Both the position numbers and the translations under genes were made by a program. This document shows positions 48,828 to 57,484 of a stretch of 64,000 bases of DNA, piece after piece. The DNA is taken from positions 3,236,001 through 3,300,000 of the forward strand of contig NZ_CP109603.1 of NCBI RefSeq assembly GCF_025905425.1. Reading direction: 5' to 3'. Under the pieces are notes generated by a model that was not told the origin of the DNA, did no database searches, and saw only the letters and a program-made list of their open reading frames with translations. This DNA is from Pseudomonas putida (GTDB lineage Bacteria > Pseudomonadota > Gammaproteobacteria > Pseudomonadales > Pseudomonadaceae). Every line of letters starts with the position of its first letter. The first letter of the stretch is position 1.

Positions 48828-49703
48828 ATGAAGCACAAAAGCTTGCGCAACCTGACGCTGGTTTTAGGAGGCGCCCTGCTCTGCCTGGACAGCCAGGCTG
48901 CTGAACTCAACGCCCGGGATTTCTTCGGCGCGCCGTCTGGCACGATGCTGAGCGCGCTGTATTTTCCTGCCATCCGCAACAATGAGTTCCATGGTAAGGC
49001 TGACAGCACCGGCAAGGCCGATCTGAACATCAACGCCGTGGTCTATCGCCAGGTGCTATACACCGACGCCTGCGGCATGTTGTGCACTCCGCAATTCATT
49101 CTTCCGTTCGTTGATATCAATGCGCGCTTGCCAGGCGCCAGCGACCATACAAGCGAAAGGGGTTTTGGCGATCCACAGTTTGGTGGCACGTTGTTTTTCA
49201 TCAACGATCCGGCTTCCCGGACTTACAGCGGCCTGCTGACGTTGATCACTTTGCCTGTGGGCGAGTACCACAGCCAGAACCCGGATGTTTCGCCCGGCGC
49301 CAATCGGTGGGGGACCACCTTCCTTTACAACTACACCCAAGGCGTTGGTGAGAAGTGGGTATTGGAAGCCAACCTCGAAGCCCAGATCTACGGCAAGAAT
49401 GACGACTACTACGGCAGTGATCTTGAACAGCGTCCGCTGTATCGCCTGCAAGCCTTCGCATCCTATGACTTCACCCAGAGCACCTATGGCGCGGTTCGGC
49501 TGATACAGGCCGATGGCGGCGAGTTGCGCATCAACAATCAGCGCATCGACGGCACCCACAGGCGCTACACCCAGGTCGGTTTTGAAGTCGGGCACTGGCT
49601 CGACCGGCAGAACCAGGTGATGTTCAGCCTTTCGCAAAATGTGGCGGCAACCAACAACTACGCGGGCACCGAAGGCCTGTTACGTCTGGTTCATGTGTTT
49701 TGA
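48828..49703 (+). CDS. Outer-membrane channel of the MetA-pathway phenol-degradation family
   Basis: 291 residues. A signal peptide at 1-25 (LTLVLGGALLCLDSQAAE) is followed by an amphipathic beta-barrel pattern and C-terminal LRLVHVF. Motifs such as FVDINARLPGA, GFGDPQFGGTLFFIN, TLPVGEYHSQNPDVSPGANRW and LEAQIYGKNDDYYGS match the transporter family (pfam13557 type) frequent in aromatic catabolic clusters, thought to admit hydrophobic substrates. RBS GAGAGG lies upstream. Paired with the MFS gene through the duplicated promoter. Confidence 0.83.
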   Translation: MKHKSLRNLTLVLGGALLCLDSQAAELNARDFFGAPSGTMLSALYFPAIRNNEFHGKADSTGKADLNINAVVYRQVLYTDACGMLCTPQFILPFVDINARLPGASDHTSERGFGDPQFGGTLFFINDPASRTYSGLLTLITLPVGEYHSQNPDVSPGANRWGTTFLYNYTQGVGEKWVLEANLEAQIYGKNDDYYGSDLEQRPLYRLQAFASYDFTQSTYGAVRLIQADGGELRINNQRIDGTHRRYTQVGFEVGHWLDRQNQVMFSLSQNVAATNNYAGTEGLLRLVHVF

Positions 49704-49817
49704 ATCAGCGTCCTGAAGTGCGGGCATGAGCACTCGAACACGCGACTTCCTGCACTGACTTCATTGATATCCACGCATTGATTCACTCACTTTTGCCTCG
49801 TTTAACTGGAGAGTCCG

Positions 49818-50930
49818 ATGAAACGAAATACCGCGTTTTTTTCTGATGAATTGAGCTTTTGGCACACTCAGAGCGCTCATGTTCTGTGTGTGCCTGTTGG
49901 CGGCTGGATTCAGCCATCGGCAAGCACTGCTCATGCCGAATCGCCGGAAAGCAAGCGGCGCCTGAAAAGCCTGGTGGATGTGTCCGGGCTTGGCCAGCAC
50001 TTGCTCCAGCGCAGTGCAGCCCCGGCCAGTGAGGAGGATCTGTTACGGGTCCATACCGCCGAGTATCTGCAGCGCTTCAAAGCCATGAGCGACGCCGGTG
50101 GCGGCTACCTTGGACCTGAAGCGCCTATCGGGCCGGGGAGTTACGAAATCGCTAAACTTTCCGCCGGCTTGGCAATGGCTGCGGTGGACGCCGTGCTGAG
50201 CGGCGAGGTGGACAACGCCTACTCGCTGTCGCGACCACCGGGGCATCATGCTCTCGCGGATGGCGCCATGGGCGTTTGCTTTCTGGCCAATATCGCCATC
50301 GCCATCGAGGCTGCAAAGGCTCACCGAGGATTGGGCAGAGTGGCTGTGATCGACTGGGACGTGCACCACGGTAATGGCACCCAATCGATTTTCGAAAACC
50401 GTGGTGACGTGCTGACCATTTCACTGCATCAAGACGGCTGCTTCCCGCACGGGTACAGCGGCGAGGAGGATCGCGGTCTTGGAGAAGGTTTGGGAGCGAA
50501 CATCAACATTCCTCTGCCAGCGGGCAGTGGTCACGGCGCTTACATGCACGCGATGGAACGCATCGTTCTCCCGGCTCTGGAGCGCTTCAAGCCCGAGCTG
50601 ATCATCGTTGCCTGCGGCTTCGACGCCAGCGCTGTCGATCCCATGGCGCGCATGTTGCTGCACAGTGAATCGTTCCGCCTGATGACCCGAGCAGTCCGTC
50701 AAGCCGCCGAGCACCTATGCGATGGCCGGATGGTCCTGGTGCATGAGGGGGGTTATGCCGAAGTCTACGTACCGTTTTGTGGGCTGGCGACGATTGAAGA
50801 GATGTCAGGCGTGCGTACTGAAGTCGACGACCCCATGTTGGAGGCTATTGAGTTGCAGCAACCCAGGAAGGTAACGTTGACCTTTCAGCGTCAATGGATA
50901 GACCAACTGGCGCAGGCTGTTTTAGCGTAA
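49818..50930 (+). CDS. Histone-deacetylase-like amidohydrolase (class II HDAC fold)
   Basis: 370 residues. Zn-dependent deacylase: tandem His in SRPPGHHALADGAMGVCFLANIA (143-144), Zn ligands Asp181 and His183 in WDVHHGNGTQ and Asp269 in ACGFDA, and Tyr313 in HEGGYAEVY. These positions match the bacterial HDAH enzyme from strain FB188 shifted by one, so all catalytic residues are present. Bacterial members deacylate polyamines or other N-acyl amines. In this island it might release an amine from an N-acylated aromatic substrate; that is inference. GGAGAG lies upstream. Confidence 0.9.
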   Translation: MKRNTAFFSDELSFWHTQSAHVLCVPVGGWIQPSASTAHAESPESKRRLKSLVDVSGLGQHLLQRSAAPASEEDLLRVHTAEYLQRFKAMSDAGGGYLGPEAPIGPGSYEIAKLSAGLAMAAVDAVLSGEVDNAYSLSRPPGHHALADGAMGVCFLANIAIAIEAAKAHRGLGRVAVIDWDVHHGNGTQSIFENRGDVLTISLHQDGCFPHGYSGEEDRGLGEGLGANINIPLPAGSGHGAYMHAMERIVLPALERFKPELIIVACGFDASAVDPMARMLLHSESFRLMTRAVRQAAEHLCDGRMVLVHEGGYAEVYVPFCGLATIEEMSGVRTEVDDPMLEAIELQQPRKVTLTFQRQWIDQLAQAVLA

Positions 50931-51109
50931 ACCGGCGGCGCCGCCAGTCTCGGTCGCCAAGTCCCGAAAGCGGATGATACCGGTACCGACTGAGCGGCAC
51001 CCGTTGCAAACCAACGCCACGAACTCAGCGACGCGCAGTCGCTGGGTAACGTGCCGGTGCGATTCTCGCTTGGAGAACAAGCGACTCCCATAGGTGCGAA
51101 GCACAGACC

Positions 51110-52003
51110 ATGGACACAAAGAAATTACTGCTTGCGGTCAGACTGGCCGAAACCCTGCACTTCGGCAAAGCGGCAGAAATTGAAAACATGGCGCAGTCAG
51201 GACTGAGCGCGCAGATCGCCAAACTCGAAAGTGAACTGGGGTTCCGACTGTTCGAGCGGGCCAATCGCCGGGTGACGCTTACACAAGCCGGTGAGATTTT
51301 CCTAGATAAGGCACGCGTGATCATTGCGGATATGCACCACTCGATTGAGGCGTGCAAAGCACTGGCGGACAAAAAACGGGCCGTTCTCAAAGTCGGTTTG
51401 TTCAGCGATCAAGCAGCAGAATACACACACCCCATGTTTGCACTTTTCCAACGACTCAATCCGGACGTTCGGTTGGTGTTTGTCGAATTGCAAATGACCA
51501 ATCAGGTTCAATCCTTGGTGAGCGGCAATGTTGATGTGGTGTTGATGCGCATTCCAATGTATGACGACAGGCTGGAATATATCGAGCTGTTCAAGGAACC
51601 GAGAGTGGCCGTAGTGCCCTCTACACACGACCTTGCGACCGCCCAGTCACTCAAGGTCTCAGACCTGCTCGACAAACCGTTCGCGATTCCCGCCGAGGGC
51701 GCGCCTGCGGATCTGATTTCATACTGGAGCTTTGCCGACATCAGAAACAGCCCGAGCGAGGTGGCTGCCAACGTCAAAACCATTTCCGAGGTCATCTTCG
51801 CAGTGGCCTACGGAGGCGCGTTCGATACGTTCCCCTCATCGTTAACCAAGGCTTACAACCATCCCGGCATTCGGTACGTCCCGATTGAAGACGCCTCCTA
51901 CAGTACGATGTCGCTTGCCACGCTTGAAGGCAACCGCAGCCCCGGGATCAGAGCGTTACGGTACTGCGCCTCTCAGGTCTTCAACATCGTCTCGCTTGCC
52001 TGA
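51110..52003 (+). CDS. LysR-type transcriptional regulator
   Basis: 297 residues. N-terminal winged HTH (LLAVRLAETLHFGKAAEIENMAQSGLSAQIAKLESELGFRLFERANRRVTLTQAGE) and a two-lobed effector domain (LKVGLFSDQAAEY onwards). It lies between the amidohydrolase and the permease/aminotransferase pair. It may control either; the 559-bp gap downstream could contain its target. Confidence 0.92.
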   Translation: MDTKKLLLAVRLAETLHFGKAAEIENMAQSGLSAQIAKLESELGFRLFERANRRVTLTQAGEIFLDKARVIIADMHHSIEACKALADKKRAVLKVGLFSDQAAEYTHPMFALFQRLNPDVRLVFVELQMTNQVQSLVSGNVDVVLMRIPMYDDRLEYIELFKEPRVAVVPSTHDLATAQSLKVSDLLDKPFAIPAEGAPADLISYWSFADIRNSPSEVAANVKTISEVIFAVAYGGAFDTFPSSLTKAYNHPGIRYVPIEDASYSTMSLATLEGNRSPGIRALRYCASQVFNIVSLA

Positions 52004-52562
52004 AGCGTTAGGCGTCTTCAACCCTCTGGTTGCCCCTGCCAGCACCAGACCTGACCCGCGTTTTTTTGATCTGAATTCGTGATTGATCGATCAGGGTTTG
52101 TGCGTTGAACCCCTATTCAGGCAGTCACATACTCAACCTGCCAGTTAACAAAATCTCCGTGTAAGTGCTGAAACGTTAGCGACGCCCACCCTGTCGATGC
52201 AAGGTGCACTCAGGATTTACGTTGCGTCGAATGCCGAACCTATTGACGAACACACGCAGGCGCTCAAATAAAAATAATAGGTAGCGAAATATGAAAAAAT
52301 CCAAATTCTTTCCTTCTGCCGTAGACCCACTACCGAACGCACTTTACCTATTGATCCTGTCACCTGAACGATGACCGGCATCGCCGGTAGTTGGCGTCAG
52401 GCATCGTAGCAGTGAACTCAAATATCCCGCTATAGAGTGCCTGCTGTCGTGCATGCCCAGCGTTTTAAGGTCAAGCAATAGCGCTACTTAAAAGGCGTAC
52501 TCAGGAACACTTCTAGTGATCGAGTGATCTTGAGGTCCTCGCTCATTCGCCAGGAGAAAGAC
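52004..52562. other. 559-bp gap without recognisable gene
   Basis: Leader region of the APC permease gene. No convincing open frame, RNA or repeat on either strand. A LysR target site is expected here but none is distinctive. Confidence 0.5.
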
Positions 52563-53972
52563 ATGCAAAACCACGAACAGACGCAGCACCTGAAAACAGG
52601 TTCTCTGGGAGTGTCCGACATTGTATTTTTTGTGGTCGCCGCGGCTGCGCCACTTGGCGCCACGCTCGGCGGTTCACCCGCAGTCTTTGTCATAGCCGGC
52701 CGAAGCGCGCCAAGTCTTTACTTGTGCGCATCCGTCATACTGATTCTTTTCGCCATCGGCTTTGCCGCTATGAGCCGTTACATCGTCAGCGCGGGCGGAT
52801 TTGCCAAACTGGTCGAAGTGGGCATCGGCCAACGAGCCGGATACGCAGGGTCCGGCATCGCGATCCTTGCTTATGTCTGCATGCTCAGCGGGATCTACGG
52901 CGCCTTTGCTGCCTTCAATTCAGACTTGATAAAAAATTTCCTGGCCATTGAGGTGAGTTGGCAAATCAGTGCGTTTTTTGCCATTGTCATCGTCGCAGCA
53001 TTTGGCTACTTGGATGTCAACGTATCCGCCAGAATTCTGGGTTGCCTGATGGTTCTGGAAGTGTTGATACTTGTTGTGTTCGATATCGCGGTCTTGCTTA
53101 AAGCCCCGTCAGCGGACATGACCTTCTCGAACTTTATTCCGCAAGATTTCAGCACACCCGGACTGGGCGTTGCACTGATGTTCGCGTTTGCCTGTTTTGT
53201 CGGCTTCGAGTCCACCACCATTTACGGGGAAGAAGCTAAAAACCCGAACCGAACGATCCCAATTGCAACCTACATCGCCATCGCGCTGATCGGCATTTTC
53301 TACACGCTGACCACCTGGTGTCTGGGCATCGCTTACACGGGCAGCGATATACAAGCGGCAGCCACAGGTGATCTGGTCAACTTTGTTTTCAACATGAACA
53401 CACGCTATGTCGGCCTGTGGTCCACTGAGTGGATGCAAGTGCTGGCCGTGACCAGCCTGTTTGCGGTTCTGCTCTCCTTTCACAACGCGCTGTGCCGCTA
53501 TCTCTACTCACTGGCGCGCTCGAAATTCCTGTTTCGGTCGCTGGGCCGGGTTCATCCAAAACACTGCAGTCCTTACTACGCAAGTTTGGCGGTTAGCCTG
53601 GTCTCTCTGGCCATCGTGCTCGCCTTCATGCTGACCGGCGCAGACCCGATGAGCAATCTCTACATGTGGATGGTTGCCCTTGGCACGCTGGCGATCCTTG
53701 TCTTGCAGGCCATGGGGGCCATTGCAGTCCTTGCCTACTTTAAAAAGAAACAGGTCGGCTTTTTCTGGCAAGGATTCGTTGCGCCTGTAGTGGGAGGAGC
53801 CGGCCTGATTGTTGTGGTGGTGCTCGCACTGACCAACTTCAAGGAATTGAGCGGCTCTCAATCCGAGATGGTCAGCTTCTTGCCATGGCTGGTGCCCGTC
53901 GCAGCCATCCTCGGGATCATCAACGGGAAATGGCAAGCAGACCAGGCAATGCCCAATGAAAGCCCGGCATGA
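52563..53972 (+). CDS. APC-superfamily amino acid/amine permease
   Basis: 469 residues, about 12 membrane helices. The N-terminal signature SLGVSDIVFFVVAAAAPLGATLGGSPAVF corresponds to the conserved TM1 of APC permeases; ATTIYGEE-like ESTTIYGEEAKNPNRTIPIATY is the typical TM6-7 loop of this family. AGGAGA lies upstream of the ATG. It is followed after 97 bp by the aminotransferase gene, suggesting import of an amino-acid-like or amine substrate for it. Confidence 0.9.
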   Translation: MQNHEQTQHLKTGSLGVSDIVFFVVAAAAPLGATLGGSPAVFVIAGRSAPSLYLCASVILILFAIGFAAMSRYIVSAGGFAKLVEVGIGQRAGYAGSGIAILAYVCMLSGIYGAFAAFNSDLIKNFLAIEVSWQISAFFAIVIVAAFGYLDVNVSARILGCLMVLEVLILVVFDIAVLLKAPSADMTFSNFIPQDFSTPGLGVALMFAFACFVGFESTTIYGEEAKNPNRTIPIATYIAIALIGIFYTLTTWCLGIAYTGSDIQAAATGDLVNFVFNMNTRYVGLWSTEWMQVLAVTSLFAVLLSFHNALCRYLYSLARSKFLFRSLGRVHPKHCSPYYASLAVSLVSLAIVLAFMLTGADPMSNLYMWMVALGTLAILVLQAMGAIAVLAYFKKKQVGFFWQGFVAPVVGGAGLIVVVVLALTNFKELSGSQSEMVSFLPWLVPVAAILGIINGKWQADQAMPNESPA

Positions 53973-54069
53973 CATGCACAGGCCTACCTCTTGATTAACC
54001 TAAGTGCTGGCGCCGTTAAACGCCAGCACGCTACACAGACTGTTGTCTGATTTCAATGCGGGAGTCACC

Positions 54070-55416
54070 ATGAAACTTGACTATCAACAATCCATCAAAA
54101 ATTTTTCAGAAGCCTTCTATCGGTCAAAAGCAGAAACCACAAAAGGCAAAGATGTTATTCCAGGGGGGTTCAGCCGGCGTACATTCGCTTTCGGCCCGCA
54201 TGCCATCTTCGTGGAGAAAGGTGAGAAACAATACATCCACACCATTGACGGAAGAAAACTGCTAGACCTTAACAACAACTTTTCAACCAACGTGTTGGGC
54301 CATAACCATCCCGACATCATCAAAGCAATTGTCGACATGCTGCCCAACGGTTTTTCTTTCGGCAACCCTAGCGATCATGAGCTGGAGCTGGCCAAACTGA
54401 TTTGCGACAGGATTGAATCCATCGAGCAGGTTAAGTTCTCGTGTTCGGCTAGCGAGTCATGCCTGAGCGCTGTGCGAATCGCCAGGGGTTATACAGGCCG
54501 TCGAAAAATCGCCAAGTTCGAGGGCGGCTATCATGGTTTTACTGATGACCTTGCGATTTCGGCGCACCCCAATCCAGATAACTTCCCGGGCCCGGATTTC
54601 AATCCAAAGGCATTGCCGGATTCGGACGGCATTCCCAATCACGTCAGTGACAATGTCATTGTGTTGATTCAAAACAACTTCGAAGCCTGCGAGAAAATCC
54701 TTCGTGGCAATTCGGAAGACATTGCCTGCGTCATCATGGAGCTTCAAGCCTGCGCGGGGGGGATCATCGAACTGGACAAAACCTTTGTACAGAAAATCCG
54801 CGCACTGACCAAAGAGCTGGGTATATTGCTCATCGTCGATGAAACGGTCACGTTGCGCGCCGCCTACAACGGCCTGCAAAGCGTGTACGAAATCAAGCCC
54901 GACTTGACGGTCCTGGGCAAGATGATTGGCGGTGGCCTGCCCATTGGCGCAGTCGGTGGCAGCCGGGAAGTCTTCCAGGTTCTCGAAAACAATCAGGTCA
55001 TGATTTCAGGCACTCACCATGGCCATCCATTGGCCTGTGCTGCGGGCATTGCTTGCATGAAAGCCATGGACCAGAAAGCCTATGCCAAGCTGAACGAGAT
55101 GGCTTACAAAATCAAAACCGAACTCAATACCTGGGCGGCAGAACACCGCTACCCCTTCAGCATTTTTGGTTCGTTTTCGGTGTTCGCCTTTGCATTTACC
55201 CACGCGCTGGGCCAGACCATCACGACGCATCGTGATTACTGGCACAAGATTGACGATAACAACATGGGTATTTACGCCTTGGAAATGGCCACGCGTGGAT
55301 ACTTTCCGGTGCACAGAGGCCAGGTCGGGCTGACATTGCCGATGACGGAAGACGATGTTGTTGGTTACATCGAAACGACAAAGGAAGTTGTGCGTCTTAT
55401 CTACAGCGCTGAGTAA
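54070..55416 (+). CDS. Class III aminotransferase, glutamate-1-semialdehyde aminomutase-like
   Basis: 448 residues, PLP fold type I. PLP features: SCSASESCLSAVRIARGYTGRRKIAKFEGGYHG, VIMELQACAGG, LIVDETVTLRAAYNG, catalytic Lys in VLGKMIGGGLPIGAVGG (about 283), and SGTHHGHPLACAAG. It resembles glutamate-1-semialdehyde aminomutase and the beta-amino-acid transaminases of that branch; housekeeping HemL is unlikely given the accessory setting and the permease neighbour. GGAG precedes the ATG at 54070. Substrate unknown. Confidence 0.87.
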   Translation: MKLDYQQSIKNFSEAFYRSKAETTKGKDVIPGGFSRRTFAFGPHAIFVEKGEKQYIHTIDGRKLLDLNNNFSTNVLGHNHPDIIKAIVDMLPNGFSFGNPSDHELELAKLICDRIESIEQVKFSCSASESCLSAVRIARGYTGRRKIAKFEGGYHGFTDDLAISAHPNPDNFPGPDFNPKALPDSDGIPNHVSDNVIVLIQNNFEACEKILRGNSEDIACVIMELQACAGGIIELDKTFVQKIRALTKELGILLIVDETVTLRAAYNGLQSVYEIKPDLTVLGKMIGGGLPIGAVGGSREVFQVLENNQVMISGTHHGHPLACAAGIACMKAMDQKAYAKLNEMAYKIKTELNTWAAEHRYPFSIFGSFSVFAFAFTHALGQTITTHRDYWHKIDDNNMGIYALEMATRGYFPVHRGQVGLTLPMTEDDVVGYIETTKEVVRLIYSAE

Positions 55417-55939
55417 TACTGCCAGGGTCAACGTTGCACTCAGGCTCACCTTGAAATACTTGGGTGCAACGCGTTGAAAAACCCCGGAAGAAAACGTGTC
55501 CGAACGCGCAAGCGTGTCTGAACGCACCCAAAGGACAGTCTAGCGTGTCGCGCACATGTCAAAGTTCATTGTGAGGCATCTGAAAATACCCACATCAATT
55601 AAACGCCTCATCATTACTTCAAAGCGCTCTTATAAGCAGAGCGACCTTGGAAACGAACAGCCGCTTAAGAGAGGCCCAGGTTATGAGTAGCATTGTGGCG
55701 AGGACGGTTTTCATGGGTTTTTAAGTAACGTTTTTGATGCGCGCTGTTCTTTCGCGCTAACGATGGGTGCAGCTCACATGCACGTTTTGTCACTTAATAT
55801 CTTTAAATATCCGAAAAATCAGTTGTACACATCCGAATAATTTGGAGTGCCCGCGCCGCGAGTGTTTGGCGCGGTTATTGAGTGAATCCGTATAGGCGCC
55901 GAAGAGCGCCACTGTGCTACGCAACCGTGGAGCCTTGCT
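55417..55939. other. 523-bp gap with a direct repeat
   Basis: No gene recognised. CGTGTCCGAACGC (55495-55507) and CGTGTCTGAACGC (55513-55525) are direct repeats with an 18-bp period, the arrangement typical of AraC/XylS binding sites, 430 bp upstream of the AraC-type gene. Confidence 0.45.
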
Positions 55940-56950
55940 ATGAATCCTCATTCCGCTGTCCCGAGGGACATCAGAATCAGCAGCTATGACATCGCTGGCG
56001 CACATGCCTGGATGGAAGAAATGTGTGGCCCTCACACGCTCAACAGCTCTCAGCCTTGCCGGGTTTCGTTCCGCCACAGTGCGCGCGTGTTTGGTTCTTG
56101 TTCCACGACCGTTGGGACCATGGAGTACGGCGCCGACGTCTGCGTTGGTCTTGAAGGGGCTAAGCACTTGGACAGCTATAGCCTGAGCCTGCCTCTGGTT
56201 GGCGAACAGGAACTGCTTCATCTGGGGGGGCGTGTTCAGTCCAATCCAAATGTCGGCTTGATTGTTGACCCTTTTCACCGTCAAGAGCTGTCGATGACCG
56301 GCAACTGCAAGAAACTGTCGGTCGTCATTCCTCGTGTGACCATGAGGCAGGCGCTCGAAGACATTTTGTCGCATCCCGTTCAGGCTCCGATCAGTTTTGA
56401 TCCCGTGATGGACGCGCAGGCAGGGGCGAGTGCTTCTTGGTGGCGTCTTATTGGGCATTTCGTGACTGAGCTGGAGCAAGGCGGCGCATTATTCGATCAG
56501 ACCCTGTTCTCGCAAAATATTGAACTGGCGTTGGTCAGAGGGCTGATACTTGCACAGCAGAGTAATTACAGCGATGAGATACAAGAGAGTTTGATTGGCC
56601 GGTTGCCGTCCTATTTAGTCCACGCCAGAGACTTCATACATACCCATGCACGGGAAGATTTCAGGCTAGAGCATATTGAAAAAGTAGCCGGCGTATCACG
56701 CTTCAAGCTCTTCGATGGATTTAAAAAACACATGGGTATGTCGCCCATGGCCTATCTTAAAAAATACCGCTTGGCTGAAGTTCGCAAGCAGATCCTGAAA
56801 GGCGGTCATGGAAGCAGCATTTCCGGCTTGGCTACCGAATGGGGATTCGGTCATTTGGGCCGTTTCTCGAGCGAATACCGAAAACTCTTCAATGAAACCC
56901 CAAGCGCGACGATGCACCGCAATGAGCACAACAGGGCGCATATGAGTTGA
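55940..56950 (+). CDS. AraC/XylS-family regulator, AntR-like
   Basis: 336 residues. N-terminal cupin-like effector domain (AHAWMEEMCGPHTL, SYSLSLPLVGEQELLHLGGR), C-terminal double HTH (about 235-325): DFIHTHAREDFRLEHIEKVAGVSRFKLFDGFKKHMGMSPMAYLKKYRL and GLATEWGFGHLGRFSSEYRKLFNETPS. XylS/BenR/AntR-type proteins activate benzoate or anthranilate dioxygenase operons, so antABC at the other island end is the most likely target, but the gene is 21 kb away from it. ATG chosen by context. Confidence 0.87.
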   Translation: MNPHSAVPRDIRISSYDIAGAHAWMEEMCGPHTLNSSQPCRVSFRHSARVFGSCSTTVGTMEYGADVCVGLEGAKHLDSYSLSLPLVGEQELLHLGGRVQSNPNVGLIVDPFHRQELSMTGNCKKLSVVIPRVTMRQALEDILSHPVQAPISFDPVMDAQAGASASWWRLIGHFVTELEQGGALFDQTLFSQNIELALVRGLILAQQSNYSDEIQESLIGRLPSYLVHARDFIHTHAREDFRLEHIEKVAGVSRFKLFDGFKKHMGMSPMAYLKKYRLAEVRKQILKGGHGSSISGLATEWGFGHLGRFSSEYRKLFNETPSATMHRNEHNRAHMS

Positions 56951-57075
56951 GTAGTCGGTGATGCCACTAACACTACGAGGTGCCATGTTAACTATCGTGG
57001 AGGCATTCGCTTCCATCGGTCGATTACATTGAAACTGTGCAACTAATTCATCCGCGAGTGGAGACGTCAGAGATC

Positions 57076-57180
57076 GGCACCACTTTGCTGCGCAGCCTGG
57101 CCGGACTTGACAGCATAGACAGCGGGCAGTTGCTGGTGCCGAAGGCGCGGGCGGCCGTATCATTACTATTGGCCCCCTAA
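57076..57180 (+). pseudogene. Fragment of an ABC-transporter ATPase
   Basis: In-frame GTTLLRSLAGLDSIDSGQL and about 15 more residues to a stop. This is the Walker A tail and following strand of import-type ATPases such as SsuB/TauB (STLLRALAG...DSG); the rest of the gene is absent. The stop lies in the right terminal repeat of the island, so the fragment marks the island edge. Confidence 0.6.
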
Positions 57181-57219
57181 GAAAAGCGTGCGGACTGTAA
57201 ACGATTTACTAACGAATGG
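57172..57219 (-). repeat. Right terminal inverted repeat of the island
   Basis: On the minus strand from 57219: CCATTCGT, TAGTAAAT, then GGGGGCCAATAG after 34 bases, mirroring the left repeat at 32825-32873. It lies about 10 bases from the end of umuC similarity. Confidence 0.6.
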
Positions 57220-57229
57220 AATCCCTCTG

Positions 57230-57348
57230 ATCGTTGTTGCTGAGCACGACGATGGGCGTACGCAACCGGGGTCGGGGCGGAACACACGCTCACAACTGGC
57301 GTAAAAACTGTTGCAATCGATCAGGGCGAAAACGGGAGAAGGGTTCAT
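57230..57348 (-). pseudogene. umuC: umuC/rulB fragment (N-terminal part, frameshifted)
   Basis: MNPSPVFALIDCNSFYASCERVFRPD is the invariant start of UmuC/RulB, with the catalytic DCNSFY. After FRPD a small indel shifts frame; the expected PIVVLSNND continues in another frame and similarity stops at NND (57230). A LexA box sits 19 bp upstream of the ATG. The next part of the gene known in this window is at 32810, beyond the island. Confidence 0.88.
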
Positions 57349-57366
57349 CGGCCGGCATCATGGATG

Positions 57367-57382
57367 CTGTATTTATGTACAG
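57367..57382. promoter_or_regulatory. LexA (SOS) box upstream of the umuC fragment
   Basis: CTGTATTTATGTACAG fits the CTGT-N8-ACAG consensus. It lies between the umuC fragment (minus) and the MFS gene (plus). Confidence 0.85.
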
Positions 57383-57484
57383 TTAATCACGCCGATACGC
57401 CGCTGCCGCTACCCGCTCATCCGATTTGCATCCTGGGCCCAGGCTCCTACAGTTTCGAACGTAGCCACCATGCCGAGGCCAGCG

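Larger units (their letters stand above)
32817..57229. mobile_element. 24.4-kb catabolic island inserted in umuC
   Basis: Bounded by umuC pieces in consistent order (N-terminal piece at 57230-57348, central piece at 32254-32810) and by imperfect inverted repeats at 32825-32873 and 57172-57219. The genes inside have lower GC than the flanks and include two Rieske oxygenase systems with regulators and transporters. No integrase, transposase or conjugation gene is visible inside, so mobility is lost or supplied in trans. rulB/umuC is a known integration hotspot in Pseudomonas. About 85 umuC codons are missing between the two pieces. Confidence 0.75.

Noticed and set aside
54070..55416. Calling the aminotransferase hemL
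   Set aside because: It sits in an accessory island beside an APC permease and LysR gene; the motif variants differ from housekeeping GSA aminomutase.
56696..57163. 155-codon minus-strand frame between the AraC gene and the umuC fragment
   Set aside because: Overlaps the AraC HTH region and the ABC fragment in antisense; no family features.
32817..57229. Integrase or transposase inside the island
   Set aside because: Every long frame was considered and none shows tyrosine or serine recombinase, DDE or DEDD motifs.
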